Source of the DNA: Xanthomonas massiliensis
GTDB lineage: Bacteria > Pseudomonadota > Gammaproteobacteria > Xanthomonadales > Xanthomonadaceae
Length of the DNA stretch: 64,000 bases
Direction of reading: 5' to 3'
NCBI RefSeq assembly: GCF_900018785.1
Contig: NZ_FCOY01000006.1
Span: 1,364,001-1,428,000, forward strand
A model generated the notes under the pieces. That model was not told the DNA's origin and searched no databases. It saw only the letters and a list, made by a program, of their open reading frames with translations. The translations under genes and the position numbers were made by a program. This document shows, one piece after another, positions 21,405-33,294 of this stretch. Numbering within the stretch: position 1 is the first letter of the stretch; the number at the start of each line of letters is the position of its first letter.

Positions 21405-22073
21405 ATGAAGCATGCATCCATCGCGCTCGCGCTGTGCCTGTGCCTGCCGGCCGCCGCCCGGGCGGCCCCGCCCGCCACCGGCGACACGCCGGCCGGCGTG
21501 AACGGCGAGATCGGCCAGGGCATGGCCGAGGCCCGCGCCGAGATCGTGGCCGAGCTGGCCAAGGCCCGTACCGAGCTTGAGACGCAGAACCTGGACGTCG
21601 GCAACGGCCTGCATTTCGGCAGGCACCGCGACGGCGGCGGCAAGCACGCCGCCCTGCCCGGCGCCGAGATCAGCCCGCGAGGCGATTTCCTGGTCGGCGG
21701 CAAGGCGGTGGCCATCGACGCGCGGCAACGCGCACGGCTGCTGGCCTATCGCGGCCTGGTGATCGACATCGCCAGGGACGGCCTCGACGTCGGCGAGCGC
21801 AGTGCGCTGGCGGCCGTGGACGTCGTCGATCGCGGCCTGTTCGGGCTGATGGTCGGCGCGCTCACCGGCAGCACCGAGCGCCGGGTCGAACGCCAGATGA
21901 AGGCCGCCCTCAAGCCGGCCATCGAGCGGATCTGCGCGCGCCTGCCGGTGGTGCTGGCCTCGCAGCAGCAACTGGCCGCGGACCTGCCGGCCTTCGCCCC
22001 CTACGCGGACCTGCGCCAGGACGACATCGCCGACTGCGACCGCAGCGTGCGCGAGGAACTGGCGACACGTTGA
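21405..22073 (+). CDS. Exported DUF2884-like protein, copy 1
   Basis: The 222-residue protein has a signal peptide (about 1-20, ending RAA). Its core FLVGGKAVAIDARQRARLLAYRGLVIDIARDGLDVGE matches the DUF2884/YggN pattern, in which a short beta element is followed by helices. The C-terminus contains LPAFAPYADLRQDDIADC. It lies 41 bp after the permease in the same direction and is one of three similar proteins in this operon. Function is unknown; envelope localisation is predicted. Confidence 0.75.
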   Translation: MKHASIALALCLCLPAAARAAPPATGDTPAGVNGEIGQGMAEARAEIVAELAKARTELETQNLDVGNGLHFGRHRDGGGKHAALPGAEISPRGDFLVGGKAVAIDARQRARLLAYRGLVIDIARDGLDVGERSALAAVDVVDRGLFGLMVGALTGSTERRVERQMKAALKPAIERICARLPVVLASQQQLAADLPAFAPYADLRQDDIADCDRSVREELATR

Positions 22074-22159
22074 CCGCGCCCTCCCCCGCATTCCCCGGCA
22101 TCCATGCCGGCCACACCATCGCGCCGGCGCGGACGCCGGCCTTCCACGAGAGGCTCACC

Positions 22160-23008
22160 ATGAACACGCTCCGGACCCGATCCCTCCTGCTGCTGGCCGT
22201 CGCCGCGGCCGCCCTGCCGGGCGCGGCGCTGGCCGCGCAGGAATGCAAGCACGCCGAACCCCGCCAGCTCGCCTTCGATACCACCGGGGTGACGTCGCTG
22301 CGCTTCGAGGTCAACAGCCACGACCTGCGCCTGGCCGGCGCGCCCGGCCACGCCGGCGCGCTCAAGGGCCGCGCCTGCGCCAGCGATCCGGCCCTGCTCC
22401 GACAGCTGACCCTGACCCAGCAGCGCGAGGGCGACGCGCTGGTGGTGCGCCTGCAGCGCGAAGGCAACACCGGCCTGGGCGGCCTGTTCTCCGGCAACAG
22501 CTATGCCTGGCTGGACATCGCCGGCAGCGTGCCCGACGGCATCCCGGTGCAGGTGCGGGTCGGCTCCGGCGATGCCGCGGTCAGCGGCGTGGCCTCGCTC
22601 TCGGCCGATATCGGCTCGGGCGACCTGGACGTGCGCCGGGTCAAGGGCCTGGTGGACGCGCGCATCGGCTCGGGCGACCTCAAGCTGCAGGACGTCGGCG
22701 CGCTGAGGATCGGCTCGATCGGCTCGGGCGACCTCAAGGGCGAAGGCGTGGCCGGGCCGGTGACGGTCGGCAGCGTCGGCTCGGGCGATCTCGAGCTGTC
22801 CCGGGTGCGCGGCAACGTCAGCATCGCCTCGGTCGGCTCGGGCGATGTCGGCCTGGCCGACGTCGGCGGCAGCATCGTCATCGACGTGATCGGCTCGGGC
22901 GACGTGGACGCGCGCAATGTCGCCGGCAGCCTGACCGTCAAGGCCAAGGGCAGCGGCGACGTGCGCCACCGCGACGTGCGCGGCCCGGTCAACCTGCCCC
23001 GCCGCTGA
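22160..23008 (+). CDS. Exported GSGD-repeat protein (DUF4097/DUF2807-like beta-solenoid)
   Basis: The 282-residue protein has a signal peptide ending ALAA near residue 25. After an N-terminal domain of about 105 residues, it is built from eight copies of a GSGD-centred repeat about 18-22 residues long (for example VGSGDAAVSGV, IGSGDLDVRRV, IGSGDLKLQDV). Such regular glycine turns and alternating hydrophobics are typical of right-handed beta-solenoids in the putative adhesin families DUF4097/DUF2807. In other bacteria these occur next to GntR/ABC or anti-sigma operons. No catalytic residues are evident. It is encoded between two DUF2884-like proteins. Confidence 0.8.
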   Translation: MNTLRTRSLLLLAVAAAALPGAALAAQECKHAEPRQLAFDTTGVTSLRFEVNSHDLRLAGAPGHAGALKGRACASDPALLRQLTLTQQREGDALVVRLQREGNTGLGGLFSGNSYAWLDIAGSVPDGIPVQVRVGSGDAAVSGVASLSADIGSGDLDVRRVKGLVDARIGSGDLKLQDVGALRIGSIGSGDLKGEGVAGPVTVGSVGSGDLELSRVRGNVSIASVGSGDVGLADVGGSIVIDVIGSGDVDARNVAGSLTVKAKGSGDVRHRDVRGPVNLPRR

Positions 23009-23021
23009 CACGGAAAGCGCC

Positions 23022-23639
23022 ATGACCCCGATGACCCTGCCCCCGATGCAACGTGCCTTCCGCCCCCTGCTGCTGGCCGCCCTGGCCGCCCCGTTCCTGC
23101 TGGCCGCCTGCGGGCGCCAGCAGGGCCAGTCCGCCGCCACCACCTCGGTCTCCGCGACCCCGGCCGGCAAGGACATCCACGTCGACGGCCACGGCGTCAG
23201 CCTGGTCAACGGCAACCTGCAACTCCATGCCGAGGGCCAGCCGCCCGCCGCGATCACCCCCGACGGCCAGCTGCGGATCGGCGCCAGGGCAGTGGCGCTG
23301 ACGCCGGCCCAACGGCAGCTGGTGCTGGACTACCGCCAGCACGTGCTGGGCATCGCCGACCAGGGCATCGAGGTCGGCAAGCAGGGCGCCGCCCTCGGTG
23401 CCAGCGCCGCCGGCGAGGCGGTGAAGGCGGTGCTGGCCGGCGACACCGACCAGCTCGAGCAGCGCATCAAGGCCCAGACCGGCCAGGTGCGCCAGGCCGC
23501 ATTGAAGATCTGCGATGCGATCGAAGGGCTGCGCACGGCCCAGGACGCGCTCGCCGCGCAGGTGCCGGCATTCCGGCCCTATGCCGACGTGCAGGCCGGC
23601 GACGCGGACGATTGCCGCCGCGACGCCCAGGAAGACTGA
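23022..23639 (+). CDS. DUF2884-family lipoprotein, copy 2
   Basis: The 205-residue precursor has a lipoprotein signal with lipobox LAAC (cysteine near residue 30). It is a good match to DUF2884: ITPDGQLRIGARAVALTPAQRQLVLDYRQHVLGIADQGIEVG, then a helical region and VPAFRPYADVQAGDADDC. Three in-frame ATGs (23022, 23031, 23046) are possible; the last gives the most ordinary signal length. Cell-envelope location is predicted. It lies 13 bp after the GSGD-repeat gene, within the same transcript. Confidence 0.8.
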   Translation: MTPMTLPPMQRAFRPLLLAALAAPFLLAACGRQQGQSAATTSVSATPAGKDIHVDGHGVSLVNGNLQLHAEGQPPAAITPDGQLRIGARAVALTPAQRQLVLDYRQHVLGIADQGIEVGKQGAALGASAAGEAVKAVLAGDTDQLEQRIKAQTGQVRQAALKICDAIEGLRTAQDALAAQVPAFRPYADVQAGDADDCRRDAQED

Positions 23640-23708
23640 GCCTCGGTGGGGGCCGCCTCCGCGGCGGCCCCTTACAATGGACGGGTCCTTCCCCCATGGT
23701 TCGCGTCG

Positions 23709-24146
23709 ATGAAGAAGCTGCTCGCCCTGTCCGTCCTGCTGGCCGCCTGCCTGCTCGTGGCCGCCTGCGGCGGTTCCTCCCCCTCCCGGCACGAATCGCG
23801 CGCCGAACGTTCCCAGCCGCGCGTGTCCATCGGCGGCACCCTGGTGACGCTGCGCCGGCCGCCGGCACCGAACGTGGATTTCCTGATCGACGGCACCGTC
23901 AAGATCGACGATATCGCCCTGCCGCTGCCGGAGGCGCGCAAGCAGGAAACGCGCGAGGCCTTCCTGCAGTGGCAGATGCTGCGCCAGCAGGCGATCAACG
24001 ACGGCCGGCTGGCCGCCGACGCGCGCGGCGTCCCGGTGCAGGCCCCGCCCGCGTTGCAGGCGCTGCAGCAGCAGCTGATGCAGGACATCCCGGAACTGCG
24101 CCCCTACGCGCCGAGCTTTGCCGCGCTCAAGGCCGAGTGGCACTGA
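23709..24146 (+). CDS. Small lipoprotein, probably a diverged DUF2884 relative
   Basis: The 145-residue precursor has a lipobox LVAAC at about residue 20. Its middle (DFLIDGTVKIDDIALPLPEARKQETREAFLQWQ) and its tail (IPELRPYAPSF) line up by eye with the two DUF2884-like proteins upstream, but it is shorter. It follows the previous gene by 69 bp and precedes a very strong hairpin that ends the operon. Function is unknown. Confidence 0.7.
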   Translation: MKKLLALSVLLAACLLVAACGGSSPSRHESRAERSQPRVSIGGTLVTLRRPPAPNVDFLIDGTVKIDDIALPLPEARKQETREAFLQWQMLRQQAINDGRLAADARGVPVQAPPALQALQQQLMQDIPELRPYAPSFAALKAEWH

Positions 24147-27200
<3,054 letters not shown>

Positions 27201-27655
27201 ACCATGCCCGGCGATGCGCCAGCCCACGGGTCGGCCGACCGTGCCCACGGCGCCGCCGCAGGCACCGGCCCCGGGCCGGCGCTGCCGCGGGCGTGCCGGG
27301 GGCTGGCGGGCCCTGTTCTCATCCGGCGCCGCCGGAAATTCGCCGCCTCGCAGCGGCGGCATCGCTTCGCAGCCGGCCATCCCGGAGCCACGACCGCCGC
27401 GTGCCGGTCAGGCACGCGTCCGGTGGGCGCCACCGCGCCCTCCCTCCATGCGGCATTCCAGGGCCGGCACATGCCTGTCGGCGCATACGCTCCGCCGGCA
27501 CGCGCCCGGCGTGCGCGACCTGAACGGCTCCGCCCTTCGCCCTGCCCGCCCCCGGCCATGTTGATCCGCATCAATGTTCCGGAAACCGGCGCCGGCGACG
27601 ATGCCTGCATCCTCCCTTCTCCCGTCCGCGCCACGCCACAGGGGCGTGCATCCCG
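27201..27655. other. Intergenic stretch between purB and roxA
   Basis: About 455 bp. An open frame covers most of it, but its Arg/Ala/Pro-rich translation resembles no protein and has no ribosome-binding site. The clear feature is a perfect FNR/ANR-type site at 27561-27574. A purB terminator is not obvious. Confidence 0.55.
27561..27574. promoter_or_regulatory. Perfect FNR/ANR-type box upstream of roxA
   Basis: TTGATCCGCATCAA fits the FNR consensus TTGAT-N4-ATCAA exactly. It centres about 88 bp before the roxA start. An FNR/ANR-family protein is expected to bind here when oxygen is low. Binding is inferred, and no matching promoter was located. Confidence 0.55.
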
Positions 27656-28897
27656 ATGACCAAGAAAACCGCCAAGTCCCCCGCCCTTCCCTTCGAGATC
27701 CAGGCCAGCGGCCAGTACCCGCTGGGCATGCCGGTCGCGCGTTTCCTGCGCGACTACTGGCACAAGCGCCCGCTGCTGATCCGCAACGCCTTCCCCGGCT
27801 TCCAGACGCCGGTGACCCCGGAGGACCTGGCCGGCCTGGCCTGCGAGGACGGCGTGCTGGCGCGCATGGTCAGCCTGGACCGGGCCAGCGGGCGCTGGAA
27901 CGTGCGCACCGGCCCGTTCGCCGAGGAGGACTTCCCCGGCCTGCCCGACCACGACTGGACCCTGCTGGTGCAGGACGTGGACAAGTGGGACCCGGACGTG
28001 CGCGCGCTGCTGGAGCACTTCCGCTTCCTGCCGCGCTGGCGCATCGACGACATCATGATCAGCTTCGCCGCCACCGGCGGCTCGGTCGGCGCCCACGTCG
28101 ACCACTACGACGTGTTCCTGCTGCAGGCCTACGGGCTGCGCCGCTGGCAGATCGACGCCAGCGTGGCGATGGGCCGCAAGGCCCCCGACCTGGCCTTCCG
28201 CGACGACGTGGACATCAAGCTGCTGCGCCGGTTCGCGCCCACCCACGACTGGGTGCTGGCGCCGGGCGACATGCTCTACCTGCCGCCGCTGGTGCCGCAC
28301 CACGGCGTGGCCGAGGATCCGTGCCTGACCTTCTCGGTCGGCATGCGCGCGCCGTCCTCGGCCGAACTGATCGCCGACTACCTGGATACCCTGGTCGACG
28401 GTGCCGACGAGGCGGTGCGTTACCACGACGAGGACCTGCAGGCGGCGGCCGACCCCTACGAGATCGACCCGGCCGCCATGCACCGCGCCATCGCCGCGCT
28501 CAATGCGCTGCGCATGAACGACCCGGACCGGCTGGGCGACTGGTTCGGCCGCTTCGTCACCACCTATCGCGCCTCCGGCGAGGTCGTGCCGCCGCCGGAC
28601 CTGCCGCCGCGCGCGGACGTGGAAGCCGCCCTGGCCGCCGGCCGGGTGCTGCAGCGCTTCCCGTGGTCGCGCCTGGCCTGGCGCCGCGCCAGCCGCGGCG
28701 CGACCCTGTTCTGCAGCGGCCTGGAATTCCACGTCGGCGTGAACGACGCGCGGGCGCTGGCCGCGGCCGAGAGCGTGGACGGGCACCAGTACGCACGCCT
28801 GTCCGCGCGGGGGCGCGATGCGGTGTGGGACCTGCTGCAGGCAGGCCACTATCGCCTCGCCGGGCAGGACGAGGTGGAGGACGAGACCACGCCATGA
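27656..28897 (+). CDS. roxA: Ribosomal protein uL16 arginine hydroxylase (RoxA/YcfD-type cupin)
   Basis: The 413-residue protein is a 2-oxoglutarate/Fe(II) oxygenase of the JmjC-like YcfD family. The metal triad is HVDHYD (His and Asp in HxD) and the distal His in VPHHGVAED. The N-terminal cupin domain (to about 245) is followed by the helical dimerisation and winged-helix region. E. coli YcfD hydroxylates an arginine in ribosomal protein L16 (uL16), so it depends on molecular oxygen. This copy is about 40 residues longer. An FNR-type site upstream suggests oxygen-linked control. Confidence 0.88.
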   Translation: MTKKTAKSPALPFEIQASGQYPLGMPVARFLRDYWHKRPLLIRNAFPGFQTPVTPEDLAGLACEDGVLARMVSLDRASGRWNVRTGPFAEEDFPGLPDHDWTLLVQDVDKWDPDVRALLEHFRFLPRWRIDDIMISFAATGGSVGAHVDHYDVFLLQAYGLRRWQIDASVAMGRKAPDLAFRDDVDIKLLRRFAPTHDWVLAPGDMLYLPPLVPHHGVAEDPCLTFSVGMRAPSSAELIADYLDTLVDGADEAVRYHDEDLQAAADPYEIDPAAMHRAIAALNALRMNDPDRLGDWFGRFVTTYRASGEVVPPPDLPPRADVEAALAAGRVLQRFPWSRLAWRRASRGATLFCSGLEFHVGVNDARALAAAESVDGHQYARLSARGRDAVWDLLQAGHYRLAGQDEVEDETTP

Positions 28898-28967
28898 GCC
28901 TGTACCGGCACCGGCCGCACACCGTCGCGGCCGGTGCCCACGCATCAATTCCTTGACATCCCGGGTC

Positions 28968-28973
28968 TATAAT
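28968..28973 (+). promoter_or_regulatory. Candidate -10 element upstream of sucA
   Basis: TATAAT is a perfect -10 hexamer and lies about 80 bp before the sucA start. A perfect TTGACA occurs at 28953-28958, but it is only 9 bp away, too close to act as the -35 partner of this -10. No good -35 is seen at 17 bp. The element is therefore a tentative promoter. Confidence 0.4.
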
Positions 28974-29054
28974 TTCCGACCGTGATGCCTTCTGGCCGCC
29001 CCTCCGGGATCCGCCAGGCCCCATCAGACCATTTCCAAGCGATCGGCCAACATC

Positions 29055-31871
29055 GTGGACAATCTACTCAAGCAGTTTGCGCAGACCTCGCAGCTCGCCG
29101 GCGGCAACGCCTCCTACGTGGAGGAGCTCTACGAGCAGTACCTCGTCTCTCCCGACAGCGTCGAACCGGAGTGGAAGTCCTACTTCGACGGCCTCAAGGG
29201 CCGCGAAGCCGGCGACGTGCCGCACTCGGCCGTCATCGCCCACATCACCGAGGCCGCCCGCCAGGCCGCCTCCGGCGCGGGCGTCCCGATCTCCGACGAG
29301 CGCGAGCGCAACGTCGGCCGCCTGATCACCGCCTACCGCGCGCGCGGCCACCTCGGCGCCCAGCTCGATCCGCTCGGCCTGGTCGCCCCGGTCAACCCGC
29401 CCGACCTGGGCCTGGCCTTCCACCACCTCTCCGACGCCGACCTGGACAGCGAGTTCAGCACCGGCGGCGTGGCCGGCCAGCCGCGCATGAAGCTGCGCGA
29501 GCTGCTGGGGCGCCTGAAGGCGACCTACGCCGGCCACATCGGCGCCGAGTTCATGCACATCAGCGACGCCGAGCAGCGCCGCTGGATCTACCAGCGCATG
29601 GAGAACGACGGCGGCGCCTGGGCCGGCGACACCGCCTCGCGCAAGCGCACCCTCGAGCGCCTGACCGCGGCCGAGGGCCTGGAGCGCTACCTGCACACCA
29701 AGTACGTCGGCCAGAAGCGCTTCTCGCTGGAAGGCGGCGATTCGTTCATCCCGATGATGGACACGCTGGTGCAGGACGCCGGCCGCACCGACGTGCAGGA
29801 CGTGGTCATCGGCATGGCCCACCGCGGCCGCCTGAACCTGCTGATCAACACCCTGGGCAAGAACCCGCGCAAGCTGTTCGACGAGTTCGAGGGCAAGTTC
29901 GAGCACGCCCACGACGACCGCGCCAGCACCGGCGACGTCAAGTACCACATGGGCTTCTCCGCCGACGTGGTCACCGCCGGCAATCCGGTCCACCTGGCCC
30001 TGGCCTTCAACCCCTCGCACCTGGAGATCGTCGACCCGGTGGTCGCCGGTTCGGTGCGCTCGCGCCAGGAACGCTACGGCGACAGCGAACGCAAGCGCGT
30101 GCTGCCGGTGCTGGTGCACGGCGACGCCGCCCTGGCCGGCCAGGGCGTGATCATGGAACTGCTGCAGATGTCGCAGCTGCGCGGCTTCGGCGTCGGCGGC
30201 ACCCTGCACATCGTCATCAACAACCAGATCGGCTTCACCACCAGCGAGTCCGACGACCGCTCCACGCTGTACTGCACCGACGTGGCCAAGATGGTCGAGG
30301 CGCCGGTGTTCCACGTCAACGGCGACGACCCGGACGCGGTGGTCTACGTGACCAAGCTGGCCTACGAGTTCCGCCAGAAGTTCCAGAAGGACGTGTTCAT
30401 CGACTTGGTGTGCTACCGCCGCTGGGGCCACAACGAGGCCGACGAGCCGGCGGTGACCCAGCCGGTCATGTACCAGGTGATCCGCAGCCACCAGACCCCG
30501 CGCGAGCTGTACGCCGCGCAGCTGGAGAAGGAGGGTGTGATCGCCGCCGGCGAGGCCCAGGCCCTGGTGGACGGCTACCGCGCCAAGCTGGACTCCGGCG
30601 AGTACACCACCGAGCTGGCCAAGCGCAATCCGGACAAGACCGCCATCGACTGGTCCAGCTACCTGGTCGGCGGCCTGGACGACGACATCGACACCCGCGT
30701 GCCGCGCAAGGAACTGGACGCGATGGCCAAGGCCATCAACACCGTCCCGGACGGCTTCACCCTGCACCCGCGCGTGGCCAAGATCTACGGCGACCGCGCC
30801 AAGATGGCGGCCGGCGAGCAGCCGGCGGACTGGGGCTTCGCCGAGAACCTGGCCTACGCCACCCTGCTCGACGAGGGCCACCGCCTGCGCCTGGTCGGCG
30901 AGGACGTGGAGCGCGGCACCTTCTTCCACCGCCACGCGGTGCTGCACGACCAGAAGAGCGATGCCACCTACACCCCGCTGCACCAGCTGGTGAAGGATCC
31001 GGAGTCGGCCGCGGTGGTCAACTCGCTGCTCAGCGAGGAGGCGGTGCTGGCCTACGAGTACGGCTATTCCACCACCGATCCCAACACCCTGTGCATCTGG
31101 GAGGCCCAGTTCGGCGACTTCGCCAACGGCGCGCAGGTGGTGATCGACCAGTTCATCGCCGCCGGCGAGGCCAAGTGGGGCCGCATCTCCGGCCTGGCGC
31201 TGTTCCTGCCGCACGGCTACGAGGGCCAGGGCCCGGAACACAGCTCCGCGCGCCTGGAGCGCTACCTGCAGCTGTGCGCGCTGCAGAACATGCTGGTGTG
31301 CGTGCCCACCACCCCGGCGCAGTGCTTCCACATGATCCGCCGCCAGCTGCGCATGACCACCCGCAAGCCGCTGGTGGTGATGACGCCCAAGTCGCTGCTG
31401 CGCCACAAGCTGGCCGTGTCCAGCCTGGACGATCTGGCCAACGGCCACTTCCAGCACCTGATTCCCGACGGCGCGGCCGATCCGGCCCAGGTCAAGCGCG
31501 TGGTGCTGTGCGCTGGCAAGGTCTACTACGACCTGCTGGAGGACAAGCTCGCCCGCGGCCAGGACGACGTGGCCATCCTGCGCGTGGAGCAGCTGTACCC
31601 GTTCCCGCGCGAACTGCTGGTCGAGCAGCTCAAGCGCTACGCCGGTGCCGACGTGGTGTGGTGCCAGGAAGAGCCGCAGAACCAGGGCGCCTGGTACCAG
31701 ATCCGCCACCACCTGCAGGCCTGCCTGCAGCCGGGCCAGAACCTGCACTACGCCGGCCGCGCCCGTTCGCCGTCGCCGGCGGCCGGCCACATGGCCGACC
31801 ACGTCGCCCAGCAGAAGCAGCTGGTGGCCGATGCGCTGGTCAACCCCTTCGACGACCAGGTCGCCGAGTAA
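29055..31871 (+). CDS. sucA: 2-oxoglutarate dehydrogenase E1 component
   Basis: The 938-residue thiamine-dependent E1 subunit decarboxylates 2-oxoglutarate in the TCA cycle. The N-terminus (LLKQFAQTSQLAGGNASYVEELYEQYL) is the typical E2/E3-binding start, and the ThDP region includes IGMAHRGRLNLL and VNGDDPDAVV. The reading frame begins with GTG; no ATG nearby would keep this N-terminus. It is the first gene of the sucA-sucB-lpdA set, with sucB 51 bp downstream. Confidence 0.96.
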   Translation: MDNLLKQFAQTSQLAGGNASYVEELYEQYLVSPDSVEPEWKSYFDGLKGREAGDVPHSAVIAHITEAARQAASGAGVPISDERERNVGRLITAYRARGHLGAQLDPLGLVAPVNPPDLGLAFHHLSDADLDSEFSTGGVAGQPRMKLRELLGRLKATYAGHIGAEFMHISDAEQRRWIYQRMENDGGAWAGDTASRKRTLERLTAAEGLERYLHTKYVGQKRFSLEGGDSFIPMMDTLVQDAGRTDVQDVVIGMAHRGRLNLLINTLGKNPRKLFDEFEGKFEHAHDDRASTGDVKYHMGFSADVVTAGNPVHLALAFNPSHLEIVDPVVAGSVRSRQERYGDSERKRVLPVLVHGDAALAGQGVIMELLQMSQLRGFGVGGTLHIVINNQIGFTTSESDDRSTLYCTDVAKMVEAPVFHVNGDDPDAVVYVTKLAYEFRQKFQKDVFIDLVCYRRWGHNEADEPAVTQPVMYQVIRSHQTPRELYAAQLEKEGVIAAGEAQALVDGYRAKLDSGEYTTELAKRNPDKTAIDWSSYLVGGLDDDIDTRVPRKELDAMAKAINTVPDGFTLHPRVAKIYGDRAKMAAGEQPADWGFAENLAYATLLDEGHRLRLVGEDVERGTFFHRHAVLHDQKSDATYTPLHQLVKDPESAAVVNSLLSEEAVLAYEYGYSTTDPNTLCIWEAQFGDFANGAQVVIDQFIAAGEAKWGRISGLALFLPHGYEGQGPEHSSARLERYLQLCALQNMLVCVPTTPAQCFHMIRRQLRMTTRKPLVVMTPKSLLRHKLAVSSLDDLANGHFQHLIPDGAADPAQVKRVVLCAGKVYYDLLEDKLARGQDDVAILRVEQLYPFPRELLVEQLKRYAGADVVWCQEEPQNQGAWYQIRHHLQACLQPGQNLHYAGRARSPSPAAGHMADHVAQQKQLVADALVNPFDDQVAE

Positions 31872-31922
31872 CCCCTCACTTCCATCACCCCCTTCGATAA
31901 CGAACACCAGGAAGCCCAACGC

Positions 31923-33170
31923 ATGGTCACCGAAGTCAAAGTCCCGGTACTGCCCGAATCCGTATCCGACGCCACCATCGCGAGCTGGCACAAGAAGGCT
32001 GGCGAAGCGGTCAAGCGCGACGAGAACCTCGTCGACCTGGAAACCGACAAGGTCGTGCTGGAAGTGCCTTCGCCGGTCGATGGCGTGCTGAAGGAGGTCA
32101 AGTTCAAGGAGGGCGACACCGTCACCAGCAACCAGGTGCTGGCGGTGATCGAGGAAGGCGCCGTCGCCGCGGCCGCGCCGGCCGAGCCCAAGGCCGAAGC
32201 CGCCGCACCGGCCCCGGCCGCGCCTGCGGCTCCCGCGCCTGCCGCCCCGGCACCGGCCCCGGCCAAGCCGGCAGCGGCAGCGGCCGCCGCCCCGGCGCCT
32301 GCCGCCAAGAGCAGCGGCGTCGATACCCTGCCGCCGGGCGCGCGCTTCGCCGCCATCACCGAGGGCGTGAATCCCGCCGAGGTGTCCGGCACCGGCCGCC
32401 ACGGCGCGGTGACCAAGGAGGACATCGTCAACTACGCCCGCTCCGGCGGGGCGGCCACCGCCACCGGCGCCCGCCCGGAGGAGCGCGTGCCGATGACGCG
32501 CATCCGCCAGCGCATCGCCGAGCGCCTGCTGCAGTCCAAGAACAGCACCGCGATGCTGACCACCTTCAACGAGATCAACCTCGCCAAGGTCGTCGCCGCG
32601 CGCAAGGCGCTGCAGGAGGACTTCGTCAAGGCCCACGGCATCAAGCTCGGCTTCATGAGCTTCTTCGTGAAGGCCGCGGCCAACGCGCTGCAGCGCTTCC
32701 CGCTGGTCAACGCCTCCATCGACGGCACCGACGTCATCTACCACGGCTACAGCGACATCTCCATCGCCGTGTCCACCGACAAGGGCCTGGTGACCCCGGT
32801 GCTGCGCAACGTGGAGCGCATGTCCTTCGCCGACATCGAGAAGGGCATCGCCGACTTCGCCACCCGCGCCCGCGCCGGCAAGCTGACCCTGGAGGACCTG
32901 CAGGGCGGTACCTTCACCATCACCAACGGCGGCACCTTCGGCTCGCTGCTGTCCACCCCGATCGTCAACCCGCCGCAGAGCGCAATCCTCGGCATGCACG
33001 CCATGAAGGACCGCCCGATTGCCGAGAACGGCCAGGTGGTGGTCGCGCCGATGATGTACGTGGCCCTGTCCTACGACCACCGCATCATCGACGGCAAGGA
33101 TTCGGTGCAGTTCCTGGTGGACATCAAGAACCAGCTGGAGAACCCGGACCGCATGCTGTTCGGGCTGTAA
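31923..33170 (+). CDS. sucB: Dihydrolipoyl succinyltransferase (2-oxoglutarate dehydrogenase E2)
   Basis: The 415-residue E2 core carries a single lipoyl domain with the lipoylation site K43 in [13 protein letters not shown]. An unusually long Ala/Pro-rich swinging linker (about 82-132) follows, then a peripheral-subunit-binding domain (about 133-170) and the catalytic domain with YDHRIIDG and its active-site histidine. It transfers the succinyl group to CoA and holds E1 and E3. The gene lies between sucA and lpdA as expected. Confidence 0.95.
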   Translation: MVTEVKVPVLPESVSDATIASWHKKAGEAVKRDENLVDLETDKVVLEVPSPVDGVLKEVKFKEGDTVTSNQVLAVIEEGAVAAAAPAEPKAEAAAPAPAAPAAPAPAAPAPAPAKPAAAAAAAPAPAAKSSGVDTLPPGARFAAITEGVNPAEVSGTGRHGAVTKEDIVNYARSGGAATATGARPEERVPMTRIRQRIAERLLQSKNSTAMLTTFNEINLAKVVAARKALQEDFVKAHGIKLGFMSFFVKAAANALQRFPLVNASIDGTDVIYHGYSDISIAVSTDKGLVTPVLRNVERMSFADIEKGIADFATRARAGKLTLEDLQGGTFTITNGGTFGSLLSTPIVNPPQSAILGMHAMKDRPIAENGQVVVAPMMYVALSYDHRIIDGKDSVQFLVDIKNQLENPDRMLFGL

Positions 33171-33294
33171 GCCGGGAATCGGGAACGGACGCCGGGGCGG
33201 GAACGCCCCCCTCCGTTCCCGCCTGGACCTGGACGGGAACCGGCCGCCCGTGCGCCTTCCCGTCTCCCATTCCCCATTCCCGTGAGCGAATGAA
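33171..33294. repeat. Low-complexity G/A/C repeats between sucB and lpdA
   Basis: This 124-bp spacer holds several imperfect copies of GGGAATCGGGAAC or its complement, as in CCCATTCCCCATTCCCG just before lpdA. Such intergenic GGGAA-type repeats are common in Xanthomonadaceae. Stems can form between the two orientations, so the spacer may set the relative level of E3. No gene fits here. Confidence 0.45.

Noticed and set aside
27204-27659. Possible 151-residue protein between purB and roxA
   Set aside because: Pro/Ala/Arg-rich, no ribosome-binding site and no family resemblance; the FNR-type box lies inside it.
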